DNA of 64,000 bases from Orychophragmus violaceus (Eukaryota > Streptophyta > Magnoliopsida > Brassicales > Brassicaceae), in contig CM058239.1 of the NCBI GenBank assembly GCA_030180135.1, forward strand, positions 112,935,318 through 112,999,317, in the 5' to 3' direction. Below, one piece after another: positions 45,082 to 56,625 of the stretch. Under the pieces are notes generated by a model that worked only from the letters and a program-made list of their open reading frames with translations, was not told the origin of the DNA and ran no database searches. The translations under genes were made by a program, and so were the position numbers. Positions within the stretch are counted from its first letter, which is position 1. Every line of letters begins with the position of its first letter.

Positions 45082-46406
45082 TGCTTAGGGTTTAGCTATT
45101 GAAACTGGCGATATAAAATCGAAACTTGATGTTGTTGATCTGTATATTGCTTGCTGAATCGTGTTTTCATAGAATAAATCTCGGATTTTGTCTCTGTTGA
45201 AAAACGATGAACTGTTGAAAGCGCACTGTGTCGATCGACACAAAGCGTGTGTCGGTCGACACACCGCGGCGCAAAATATAAAATTTTAGGGTTTGTCGCA
45301 GGGTGTCGATCGACACAAAGCGTGTGTCGGTCGACAGAGAGCGAAAACTCGCGAATAAAATTTAGGGTTTATCGCACAGTATCGATCGACACAAAGCGTG
45401 TGTCGGTCGATACAAAGCGAAAATCCGTAAATAATTCTAGGGTTTCGATCTGAGATCGAGTACCCGTAATCGTGTTGCGTCGATCGATACACTGGGTGTG
45501 TCGGTCGACATAGGCAATGCGATCAGATAGATCGGTTCAATTGGATTGGACCGGTTATCTAGCTCGGTTAATTTTATTAACCAAATTGATTCTGGTTTGA
45601 TCATATCAATCGACACACAGTGTGTGACGATCGACATGGACCATTAAACCGAACTGGTTCAATTGGATTGAATCGGTTATGTAACTTCGATCCGGTTAGA
45701 TCGGTTATCAAAAACGGTTTAAAATGATTGCGTCGATCGATACCAATGGTTGGCATCGATCGATACAATGCTCGCAGATATGCTAGTTGGACTACATATT
45801 TGCATATACCAGAACAATTTAATCATATAAGTTGTAGATGAATCTAAACTAAATAAAACTGAATGTTTTAAATAACTTAATAAATTCTTGATATATATTG
45901 GATGTATATCAAGATAAAATAGTTCTTTCCTCAACTAAATATCAAGTGATCTTGATGTCTTGCCCGATCTTGTCTACTGTCAAGACTCGTGTTGTTGTTG
46001 GATATTCTTGGAGTCCTTGATATCCACAACAGCATGAGTAATGCATGTAATCATTGATAGATTTGCAGTGCAACTATTAGTGATCACAAGACAGAAGAGA
46101 TTGGTTTTACTTGACTGGGCTGTCAGAAGTTCTGGGCCCAGAGACATCAGAGTGGATTGGACATAGTTTGTCTTATCCACGACCAAGAGTTGTACTGGGT
46201 ACAATCAGCAATGATTTGCTCACCTTGATAACTAAAGTTCAAGCAATGGCGAGTCGCCCGCTCGAATTTTAGTAATCTAAGGATCTTGGCTCATTGTATT
46301 CATCTGAGGAAACATAATTTGAATACAATGCGAGTTTTCTTATTAGATAAGAATTCTCATTTCTTGTGCTTTATAACTAAAATCTACCTCTTTTTGAATT
46401 ACAGCT
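45082..46406 (+). other. Leader of Copia F
   Basis: 1.3-kb untranslated leader. Its first half holds the TCGATCGA hairpin array and GGTTCAAT palindromes (copies near 45535 and 45656). The second half is unique sequence shared with Copia B and E up to the gag start. Confidence 0.7.
45221..45520 (+). repeat. TCGATCGA tandem hairpin array in the leader of Copia F
   Basis: Three tandem units of 75-76 bp begin at about 45221, 45296 and 45372, and a more degenerate fourth lies at about 45473-45520. Each has GCAC or CGCA, then TCGATCGACACAAAGCG, then TGTGTCGGTCGACA, then GCGAAAA, and a TTTAGGGTTT-like linker. The two cores pair with each other and each is also self-palindromic. Confidence 0.88.
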
Positions 46407-49400
46407 ATGTCTGTCTCAAATCACATCAACACTTTCTCACTAAGATCCGTCCTTGAGAAGGACAAGTTAAATGGATCTAATTTCTTGGAATGGTATCGGA
46501 ACCTGAGAATAGTTCTCAGGAAAGAGAACAAGGAATATGTCCTAGAAAGAGTTCTCACCGAGAGGCCACGTTCCAATGCTCCGCAGACAGAAAAGAATGC
46601 TTGGGATAAGCATTCAGCGGATGTCAAAGATGTTAATTGTCTAATGCTGGTAACCATGAACTCTGAGCTGCAGAAGCAATATGAGAACGTGTTGTCACCC
46701 ATTGAGATGATTAACAGCCTGAAAGCTTTGTTTCAGGAGCAAGCTCGCACAGAGAGATACCAGACGGTTAAATCTCTCATGGATTGCAAGGTGGCTAAGG
46801 ACAGTCCAGTAAGTCCTCATGTCCTTAAAATGATGGGTTACATTGATAACCTGGGGAAACTGGACTGTGCCATTAGCCAGGAGCTGGCCACTGACATGAT
46901 TCTGCAGTCATTGCCGTCATGTTTTGATCAGTTCATTATGAACTACAACATGCAAAACATGACTAAGACATTGACTGAGTTGCACGGTATGCTGAAGACA
47001 GCAGAACCGAATCTCAAGAAGGCTACTCCCAGTGTCCTGATGGTACAAGGGGGTAAAAGGTTTAAGAAACCTAAGAAGGGTAAGGGTAAGGCCCAGGTTG
47101 TCCAGGCTGAAAGTCAGGACAAGCCCAAGCCGAAGCCCAAATCCGGGCCTTCTCCTGAGGATAAATGCAACTACTGCAAGCAGTTGGGGCATTGGAAGAA
47201 AGACTGCAAGAAGTTCATGGAAGATTACAAGAAACTGAAGAAGACGTATGATGCGTCTGATTCAGGTATTTATGTTATCGAACTTGGTATTATATCTTCT
47301 CGTTCTACTTCGTGGGTATTGGATACCGGCTGCGGTGCTCATATTTGTACTGATGTGCAGGCACTAAGAAACAGTAGGACGCTGAAGAAAGGACAAGTGG
47401 AGCTACGGGTCGGGAATGGAGCTAAGGTTGCTGCACTGGCCGTAGGCACCTGCGAGTTGTCCTTACCTTCGGGCATGGTTTTAATTTTGAATAATTGCTA
47501 CTATGTACCTGCGATTAGCAGAAACATAATTTCAGTTTCCGTTTTGGATTTGGAAGGTTTTGATTTTGCTGTTAAGAATAAAGTTTGTTCTTTTAATCGT
47601 GATGGTAATTCTTATGGTAGCGCCCCATTAGATAATGGGTTATATGTTTTAAACCAAGAAATGCCTAATTTTAACATAAATACAAAGCGGTTTAAGTCCA
47701 ATGACAAAAACCCGACTTTCTTATGGCATTGTCGTTTGGGCCATATCAATGAGAAACGCATCCAGAGGCTCCATCGAAATGGACTTCTGGGCTCATTTGA
47801 TTTTGAATCATGTGAGAAATGCGAGTCTTGTTTGGTGGGCAAAATGGCTAGAGCCCCTTTCAACAAACCAAATGAAAGGGCCAGTGATTTATTGGGCCTT
47901 GTTCATACTGATGTATGTGGGCCAATGAGTACTGCTGCCAGAGGAAACTTTAAGTACTTCATTACCTTTACTGATGATTTCAGTAGGTATGGCTATGTCT
48001 ATTTGATGAGACACAAGTCAGAATCCTTTGATAGATTCAAGGAATTCAAGAATGAAGTACAGAATCAACTTGGCAAAAGTATCAAAGCTCTGCGATCGGA
48101 TCGCGGAGGAGAATACTTAAGCCAAGAGTTCAGTGACTATCTGAGCGAGTGTGGAATTGTTTCACAACTCACTCCTCCTGGAACACCCCAATGGAATGGA
48201 GTGTCAGAGAGGAGGAATCGAACCTTGTTGGACATGGTTCGGTCTATGATGAGTCATTCTAATCTTCCATTATCCTTTTGGGGATACGCTCTAGAAACGT
48301 CTGCGTTTACACTAAATAGGGTACCATCTAAATCAGTGGAAAAGACACCACATGAACTGTGGACTGGGAATGTTCCTAGTCTGTCTTTCCTAAGGATTTG
48401 GGGTTGCGAAGCTTATGTCAAACGTTTAATCTCTGACAAGCTTGCACCGAAATCAGATAAATGCTACTTCGTTGGTTATCCTAAGGAAACCAAGGCATAC
48501 TACTTTTAGAACCAATCTGAGAACAAAGTATTTGTTGCTCGGGACTGTTCTTTTCTTGAGAGGGAGTTTCTCTCTAAGAAAAACAGTGGGAGTAAAGTAC
48601 ATCTTGAAGAAATTCAAGATGCACCGGATACTGCTCAACCTGCTGAGGAGGAGCAGCAGTTGGAACCACAAAGTTCTGTGGAACCGGCGCCTGTGGAGCC
48701 TGAAGTTCGCAGATCCGGAAGGATCCGTCACGAACCCGAGAGATACTATGGATTTCTCGTAACCAATTCAAATGATCTGATGATCATTGAAGGTGACGAA
48801 CCAGCGACCTTTGCGGAAGCAATGATGGGCCCGGACTCCGAAAAGTGGCTTGGAGCCTCTAAATCCGAAATGACATCCATGTCAGAAAACCAAGTATGGT
48901 CCTTGGTCGATTTACCTAGTGGTGTAAAAGCCATTGAGTGTAAATGGATCTTCAAGAAGAAGATTGACGTGGATGGCAATGTACAGATTTACAAAGCGAG
49001 ATTGGTGGCTAAAGGTTTCAAACAAATTCATGGTATTGACTATGATGAAACCTATTCCCCAGTAGCTATGCTTAAATCTATTCGGATTCTTCTAGCGATT
49101 GCTGCTCATTATGATTATGAGATTTGGCAGATGGATGTCAAAACCGCATTCCTGAATGGTATTCTGGAAGAGGATGTGTACATGACACAGCCTGAAGTTT
49201 TTGTCGATCCTAAAAACGCTGGGAAGGTATGCAAACTTCATAAATCCATTTATGGATTGAAGCAACCATCACGGAGTTGGAATCTTCGTTTTGATGAAGC
49301 AGTAAAACAATTCGGTTTCATCAAGAACGAAGAGGAAGCATGTGTGTACAAGAAGACTAGTGGGAGCAAAATTGCATTTCTTGTACTGTATGTCGATGAC

Positions 49401-50372
49401 ATACTCCTCCTCGATAATGACGTTCCGTTGCTTCAGTCTATCAAGACTTGGCTTGGAAGTTGTTTTTCCATGAAAGACATGGGAGAAGCCGCGTACATTC
49501 TTGGAATCAGAATCTACAGAGATAGAACTAACAAGCTGATTGGATTGTGCCAGGACACTTACATTGATAAGGTGTTGCACAGATTCAGGATGCAAGATTC
49601 CAAGAAGGGCTTCATACCAATGTCTCATGGCATGAGTCTCAGCAAGAAGCAGTGTCCGGGGACATCTGCTGAGCGAGAACGCATGAATAGAATTCCTTAT
49701 GCTTCTGCAATAGGATCTATTATGTATGCCATGCTCTGCACTCGTCCAGATGTAGCTTACGCGTTAAGCATGACGAGTAGATACCAATCTGATCCAGGTG
49801 AAGCTCACTGGACAGCTGTCAAGAATATTCTCAAGTATTTGAGACATACTAAGGATAAATTCCTTGTGTATGGAGGAAGTGATGAGCTTGTGGTGAATGG
49901 ATTCACCGATGCGAGTTTTCAGACGGACAGAGACGATTTCCGATCACAATCTGGATATGTCTTCTGTCTAAATGGCGGTGCAGTGAGCTGGAAGAGCTCT
50001 AAGCAGAATACCGCAGCTGATTCCACAACGGAAGCTGAATATGTTGCTGCTTCAGAAGCGGCAAAGGAAGCTGTTTGGATTAAGAAGTTCATGACTGAGC
50101 TTGGTGTGGTTCCTAGTATCTTGGAGCCAGTGGCTTTGTTTTGTGATAACAACGGAGCCATTGCTCAGGCAAAAGAACCCAGGTCACACCATAAGTCCAA
50201 ACACGTGGAGAGAAGATATCACATGATTCGTGATATCGTCAATAGAGGTGATGTGAAGATCAGCCGAGTTCCGACAGACGAGAATGTCGCTGATCCTCTG
50301 ACTAAGTCACTCCCAAGGCCTAAGCATGAGGGTCATACGACCGCTGTAGGCATTAGAGATCTTAAGATGTAA
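46407..50372 (+). pseudogene. Copia Gag-Pol polyprotein of element F, one in-frame stop
   Basis: One frame of 1321 codons plus terminator, broken only by a TAG at 48507-48509. It makes Gag, protease, integrase, RT and RNase H for cytoplasmic particles and nuclear integration. Landmarks: DKLNGSNFLEWYRNL (about 19-33), CCHC knuckle CNYCKQLGHWKKDC (254-267), protease DTGCGAH (D306), integrase HCRLGHINEKRIQ and CESC (about 435-475), then the core VHTDVCGPM, FTDDFSRYGYV, SDRGGEY and GVSERRNRTLLDMVR. The stop follows in a Tyr-rich motif after FVGYPKETKAYYF. RT: KWIFKKK, WQMDVKTAFLNG, YGLKQPSRSWN and catalytic LYVDDILLL (about 993-1001). RNase H: TDASFQTDRDD, ADSTTEAEY, DNNGAIAQ and DPLTKSL. All catalytic motifs are intact. 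It could be a source of proteins for A and E if the stop is recent, polymorphic or read through. Confidence 0.93.
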
Positions 50373-51192
50373 TCTTGATTCTAGTGGGAGTTTTAGTTTT
50401 GTTTTAGTTATAATAAGATGCTCTTGTAAACATTCTTTTAGAAGTGTTTAATGAAATTTGATTTCAGCATTATTTATTGTGATCTAAATAATGGTCCCAA
50501 AATAAGTTTATGACATATTATAGGTCATCAAGTTGAGAACTTGATCATGAAACCCTATAAGTTAATAAATTATTTTGTCCCTAGTCAAGGTTGTAGAATC
50601 GGGACACTGACAACCGTTAGAGACTAGATTGTGAGGTGACTGTTGGCTAAGTTTCGTGGAGCCAATGATATGATTATCGCAGTCAGTCACATAGATATAT
50701 GTCAGTGGACATATGATCGGACATGACCCGCTAATGAGAAGTCTACAAGATAGTAATATCTGTGTCATAAGAAGTTCTCATTACGACTATAGAGTATAGT
50801 CCTAAGACCTGAGTTCATCATGCTTTCTTGCATATGAATTGGTACATTTTGACTTTGTCAAACGTCGATCCGTAACTGGCGGCTATAACGACACTGTTCA
50901 AGTTTATCATGAAGTGTGCGTTGAAACAGGGATGGAACAAAATGGAATTTGTCCCTCCTGTATAACGGGAGATAAATATCTCAGGGCCTATCGAAGATTG
51001 AATACTGAGAGAATGTGTGGCCGCACTCAAACGAACTGTAGTTCAGTTGTTTGTAATGTTCAGTATGAAATCAGGAGTTCGATAAACGCGATGTTGGCTA
51101 AATAAGGATGACACAAATCTTGCCTTATGCCAAATCGAGATATAGAGACAAAAGGATTATAGGAATTGATGATTCCAGTACAAGTGGGAGAT
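50373..51192 (+). other. Untranslated 3' region and polypurine tract of Copia F
   Basis: No gene. Homologous to the tails of Copia B and E, ending in CAAGTGGGAGAT before the LTR. Confidence 0.78.
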
Positions 51193-51829
51193 TGTTGGGA
51201 TAGTGTCCTGAAATCACACTTGTACTCACTCCTGTGATAGTTGTGTGTCGAGATCAGACATTCGTATAATACTGGGCGTTTGCAATGCTTTGCTAGAAGC
51301 CTCTTGCAATCTGTAGGTCGTGGACTTACTGCCAGTATTATATGATCCTATAGGGTCACACACCTAAGTGAACTGGAAGCTACGACATGGGAATGATCAT
51401 TGTGGCAATGATCATATTATGTGTATTGAAATACGCATAAGAATCGATATAATGGTGTTGTGTCGATCGACACAGCTTGTGTGTCGGTCGACACAGTTCG
51501 GATTTTCCGAACAGGCTTTTCGGGTTATGGCTTAATTGAGTCTGGCCCGTTAAGCAAGTTTAGGTCGAATAAAATCATATTAGTTCGACCTAAACAACAG
51601 AGCCGTCCAGTTTTCTTGACAGAAACACTTGACACACCAGAAACTTTCGATCCCCATTGATCCGGCACTAGCATCCCGTTTCCAGCGAGCGTGCGTGTGT
51701 ATCTGGTAGAGGCAAAGCGTTGCGTTGCTCCACTGATCTCGTTCACCATCTCTTCCGCTGCCAAAAGGTAAGAACGAGGTTGGTTCTAAATTTCAATATA
51801 ACAAACCCTAGATCCATCGGGATCCAACA
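51193..51829 (+). repeat. 3' LTR of Copia F (637 bp)
   Basis: Same length and nearly identical to the 5' LTR. It is followed by the TSD copy AGCCC and the remainder of the H LTR. Confidence 0.96.
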
Positions 51830-52978
51830 AGCCCAACTCCAACTCCAACTCCAACGAAATCGGAGGGCTCGCCGAAACCCCCCTTACGACGATACAAGGG
51901 TTGCGTACCAAACTCGTTATACGCAAGCCGTCACCAAACACCCTTTTGGGGGCCCTACCACAGTTCTAAACCCCGGAAGTCCATCAAGCACAATCAACGT
52001 TTTCGATTTAGCGATAACCTAGCATTTTATGTTCTGCAATCAATCACATCAGCGCTTTACTACCCCTATACTACCTAGGAAAGACAACATTAACGAAGGA
52101 CTATCGTCCAGAATGGAATAGGGCAAGAGAAGATTGAACCGAAAACCTCACCTTAGCCAAAGAATGGCATTTTCGTAATTTAGGAACTTCATGAAACCGA
52201 ACGGATGACAGATCTGGAAAGAGGGCAAAAAAAGTGGTTTAGGCTTTTGAATCACTCAAATCGGGTTTAAGACGGGCTAGTTATGATCGGGAGAAGTTGG
52301 AAGTTCAAATCATAAACCAGAGCGAACCGAACTGAAATCGAATTGGGATTGGTTTGGATTAAACCGGAAATTGAAATTGATTTTTGAGAAAACCGACTAA
52401 ACCGATCCAAATTGAAATCGAACCAAGGAAAACCGAAATCGAAATTGATTTTGGGAAACCGGATCAAACCGAATGAAATTGATTTAAATCGAATCGAAAT
52501 TGAAATTGGAATTCGAACCGAACCAGACCAACCAAACCGGACCGACGGTCAACGGCGGTGGTCAACGGCGGCTCCGGCGGTGGCGCTCCGGCGTACCTCC
52601 AGCGTCGGATGGCGGCTCCGGTGGACGGCGACGGCGGCGGCGGCGCGTGGCGGCGGCGAACGGCTCCGGTGGTCGGCGCGTGGGCTCCGGCGCGTGGCTC
52701 CTCCGGCGCGCGTGGATCTCATGCGCCCGGCACTCCGGCGGCGCGTGGGGGCGCGTGCGGCGGCTGATCGGCGATCGGTCGGCGGCTCCGGCTTCTTCTC
52801 GTCGAGGCGGTCACGATGGTATGCTCAGTTTCTCGGGATTCGGGATTTTTTTTGAAAAACGAATGAAAACGTGTTTTGGGTTTTAAAAACTTAGATCTAC
52901 GGGATTCGAAGGTTACCTGGATCGAATGGAGACTCGAAAACGTGAATAGTGGCTTCTAGGACTTTGGTCAGCTCCACA

Positions 52979-54173
52979 TGATAGGTCAAGAATTAATCCC
53001 TATACTAAACTGCAAGTGCACAACAATATCAATGTAGTATATAGGGTATCGAAATCCACAGAGACTCCGGTGTTCAATAGCTCAAGAACATGAATTTAAC
53101 TAGGAAGAAAGCAATGTAATTGAATTAAAAGCAATGCAAGAAAGTAAGCAGATAGCAAAGATTGTTGGTTGTGAAAGCAAGTTATTAAGAGCGCTAGGTC
53201 TAGGGTGTTCTCAGAAAATCAGACAAGCAGACAGTTCATTCAGCAAGGATCTAATTAAGCACAGTTCTAGAACTCAAAACACAGATATAGAATTAACCAA
53301 ATTCATTTGCGATAATTCTCTAAGTCTAAGTGCAGCAAACCAAACTTTCGTTTGCGAGAACTAACAGATTAAACCAGCTTTAATTCCAAGTTTGATATGT
53401 TCACAATTATCCTAAACCAAACTTCCGTTTGCGCAAAGTTTAATTGCCCAATTTAATTAGTTCAGATTCCTAAACCCCACTTCCGTGACGTATTTAGCAA
53501 CCTAAGATCTAGATTCTAATTGATCAGGTTAGAACTAGCTTTAAGCACAATTAAATTGAAGAACATATATAGTTTGAATCCTTAACTGAAATTGAACAAG
53601 TCTAGCAGGTCATGAAATCCTATGTGAGAAACCCTAAACCTAACAAGGAATCTACTCAGACATGATTGATGAAAACATAATCATAGAAATAATAGATTGC
53701 ATAAAAGATAAAAGATTAAAGGGGTTCAAAATCTTCTCCAAATACAGATGATGTAACAGGTTCAGATCAGCCCCAAAAGCTCTAAAAATCCTCTGCTCTT
53801 AATTATCAAAACGTATCTAATAAAAACAGCTAAAACTTAATTATATAGGTATAATCTCGGCCAGGGGCTTCTTTGTAAATATCAGGAACTTCTGGATCAA
53901 AGTGCAATATCTTGATTCTTCTAAACCGCCGAGTTTTGGCTCATCTCGCTGGTGCATCGATCGATGCTAGGCATGCAACGATCGACACCTCTCTCTGTTT
54001 CGGACAGTGAACTCTATCTCTCGGCCAATCACTCCAAAAATCTCCAAAATGCTCCATTATCTCCAATTCAGCTCCAAACCTGATTATACATGTAAAAGAC
54101 TCTAAAAGAACACAAAAGACACTAAAACACACTTATATCATGGCCTAAAACCGGTAAAAACCATGATATATCA
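52979..54173 (-). repeat. 3' LTR of Athila J (1195 bp)
   Basis: Bounded TGATAGGTCAAG at the left and GATATATCA at the right in plus view, so it has TG...CA ends. It contains TGCATCGATCGATGC and a CAACGATCGACACC motif at about 53952-53988. Short plus-strand open frames inside it (for example 53134-53364) are repeated in the other LTR and are not genes. Confidence 0.94.
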
Positions 54174-55581
54174 ACTCCCCCACACTTAGCCTTTGCTTGC
54201 CCTCAAGCAAAACATTGAACTAAAGCTTGGTGAAGAGGTTTGAAAACTCTTCAGAAAATCATTTCATCCTAGAAGCTACAATACTCAGATTCCCCTTAGT
54301 AAACCACTGAAAGAATCAATCACAGGATATCAAGACCAACATGTACTTCCCCCACACTTAGCAACTGTCCTAGGTAAACTCCACAATCACATTCAAGCAT
54401 TCAAATTCTCTCTACTGACTTCTGCAAGTATTTAAGTGCGGTCTCACCTAAGGAGTATCGATCAAAGGGCACATGGATTCTTACCTTATCAGCTCTAGAC
54501 CACCATACTATCTTTCTCTAGTCTCTTTCTTCTCTTTCCCTTCTTTAACAACTGATTTTTCCCCATTGGGTATCATTTTATTTTTTTTATCAGTGTTCTT
54601 CCCGTTATGGGGTGTACTTTGGACACATTCCATGGATCACATGAGAGAAAATAGTGTTTGCTACCATTCCCATGACCACTTCGGAGTTACTAACTCATCC
54701 TCAGTTTATTTTTTATTTTTTACTTTATAGAAGGGGAGAAGGGAACTAAATAGGATAGGTTGACAGGCTGTGTCAGAACTAACAAGGGAATCCGACACAA
54801 AGTATACCAAGCCCTTAGGTGAGAAATCTAAGTCAGTATTAAATTGAAGTCAGTAAAAGGATCCTCTGATACCTGAAGTGATGTGGGTGTTCCCAGTAGG
54901 TTGATCTGTGATGGGGTTTTCTAATAGTCAGAGATAGATCCTGCAACTTCATCCCAATGGTTACTTAAGTTCCTGCAAGTCTTGTAAATCTTCTCAGAAA
55001 ATCATAGTTTCTTACTTAAACAATTTTGACTCAATAAAACAATTATTATTATTTTTATTTTTTATTTTTTATATTTTTTTTTTTTTTTTTTTTTTTATGA
55101 AAAACAAACTGACTCATAAGAAAACAGAAAGATAATCATTAGTAGCACCTCCCCCACACTTAAGACACACTTTCCCCAGTAGTGTCCAGCGAAGGATCGG
55201 TAAAAAGAAAATAAAAAAAAATTGAAAAGATGAAATTATGTCTGTCGGGTTACCTCTGTCGCTCAGGCATCGATCGTTGCACTAAGTGCATCGACCGTTA
55301 CTTGGCGATTTTCGTGTATGATCGATCGTTGCTCAGGACCGCGACAATCGCTGCAATGCGATTCCTTTCGTGTTGTGACGATCGACACAGAAGTGAGTCG
55401 ATCGTTGCACTGCGATTTTGTCCGAGACCTGCAAACATAACTGCACCAAAAACAAAAACAAACGTAAAATCCTAACAAAAACACCCAAAATTAAGTAGAA
55501 AAACACCAGTACCTAATGGTGGGTTGCCTCCCACCCAGCGCTTGTTTAAGGTCAATAGCTTGACCGGACGGATGGGAATTT
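54174..55581 (-). other. Non-coding 3' half of Athila J with repeated polypurine-like motifs
   Basis: No pol gene. The polypurine tract (minus strand TAAGTGTGGGGGAGT) abuts the 3' LTR at 54174-54188, and similar motifs recur at 54347-54362 and 55149-55164. A T-rich tract ends in a long T-run at about 55075-55097. TCGATCG-type motifs cluster at 55265-55410. Confidence 0.75.
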
Positions 55582-56625
55582 TCAGGTACCAGGAGGTCCT
55601 GACAGAGACTTTTTCTGTCGCTGTTCAAGTCTCCTCATCCAAGGTGGTGAGTAGGCTGTTGCGGAATGCTCATGTCCAAGAAAAGATGGAGTGAAATGTG
55701 CTCCAGGATCTATAACCATAGTATTATCCAGCTGCTCAAAATCTGCGTCCCTTATGGTGAATGTCTGCTCATCTATCAGTGGCTTTCGCAGCTTATCCAT
55801 CTCATAGTGCAGTGGTTCATCTCCCAGATGGAGGTCTATCAAGCTGTTCCTAACATCAATCAACGCTCCTGTTTTAGCCAAAAAGGGTCTCCCAAGCAAT
55901 AATGCTTCATCCGGATCACAGTCATATCTCAGCACAAGGAAGTCTGTTGGAACTAAGTAGTTTCCAACTCTCACCGGAATGTCCATAAGGAGTCCTTCAG
56001 GAACTCGTATAGACTGATCAGCTAGGACAAGAGAAGTCCTAGTAGGAGTAAAATCCAACATACCCAGCTTCTCTGCCACATAGTAAGGCATTATGCTTCC
56101 AGCAGCTCCTAAATCACACAGAGAACGCCTAAAGCTATCCTCAAAGATAGAACAATCCAGCACAAAGACTCCAGGATCAGGCAGCTTCTTCGGGATCTTA
56201 GTTAGCAGAACATCACTAATATGCGGAGGAACTATTATCACCCAGTCTTTCAGATCATCATCCAGGGGCAACATCTTGTTCAGGTACCTCTGCACACAAG
56301 GATGATAAGGCGGATCTTCAGAAGGTGGAATTTCTTCCAATTCTTCACCAATCTTTTCTAATTTCTTCAGCTCTTCAATCTCTTGCTTAATCACTTCAGA
56401 AATTGAGGTACGTTGCTTAAGGATCTGAGCATAAATCTCCTGTTGAGAAATCTCAGAGGTTCTGGAGCATAAGTCATCAGAATCTAAATCTGCATCAATA
56501 CCAGCATCGCTCAGAGAATATGTCTGTTCTCGCCCTGCACCGATCGTTACCATGGGAGTATCGATCGTTGTCCTCCCGATGGGTGCATCGATCGTCGCAG
56601 GAGTTGCATCGATCGACGCACTGCA
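55582..56625 (-). CDS. Athila-type protease domain of element J
   Basis: Open minus-strand frame that is in the same frame as the upstream gag and separated from it only by a TGA at 56626-56628. The first about 30 codons translate the TCGATCGA repeats (SIDATPATIDAPIGRTTIDTP). An acidic coiled-coil-like linker (VIKQEIEELKKLEKIGEELEEI) follows. The retropepsin domain with active site LCDLGAAGSIMP and the flap-side motif LLLGRPFLAKTGALIDV comes next, typical of Athila gag-pro. The frame ends with a stop after SLSGPPGT and no RT follows. With no ATG at the start, expression would need readthrough of the TGA; the ATG at 56553 is an alternative start. Confidence 0.78.
   Translation of the reverse strand, partial: CSASIDATPATIDAPIGRTTIDTPMVTIGAGREQTYSLSDAGIDADLDSDDLCSRTSEISQQEIYAQILKQRTSISEVIKQEIEELKKLEKIGEELEEIPPSEDPPYHPCVQRYLNKMLPLDDDLKDWVIIVPPHISDVLLTKIPKKLPDPGVFVLDCSIFEDSFRRSLCDLGAAGSIMPYYVAEKLGMLDFTPTRTSLVLADQSIRVPEGLLMDIPVRVGNYLVPTDFLVLRYDCDPDEALLLGRPFLAKTGALIDVRNSLIDLHLGDEPLHYEMDKLRKPLIDEQTFTIRDADFEQLDNTMVIDPGAHFTPSFLGHEHSATAYSPPWMRRLEQRQKKSLSGPPGT

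Larger units (their letters stand above)
44431..51829 (+). mobile_element. Nearly intact Copia element F, TSD AGCCC
   Basis: Complete plus-strand Copia with 637-bp LTRs (44431-45067 and 51193-51829), flanked by AGCCC at 44426-44430 and 51830-51834. Only about three LTR differences (about 0.5%) make it the youngest datable insertion here. Gag-pol is a single frame with one nonsense codon. The unoccupied site survives in the other LTR of H at about 62040-62048. Confidence 0.96.

Noticed and set aside
45221..45520. CRISPR-like array
   Set aside because: Regular 75-bp spacing with palindromic repeats, but in a plant retroelement leader, with conserved linkers and no unique spacers or cas genes.
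52500..52886. Gly/Arg-rich frames in several phases, with a counterpart at 62770-63135
   Set aside because: Translation of the GC-rich minisatellite in the LTRs of H; open in several frames because of composition.
53134..53364. 76-codon frame repeated at 58643-58873
   Set aside because: It lies inside the two LTRs of Athila J and is duplicated only because the LTRs are. No coding signature.
55040..55100. Long T-run as a possible SINE or LINE tail or a Pol III terminator
   Set aside because: It sits inside Athila J with no A/B boxes, RT or flanking duplication; treated as a simple repeat.
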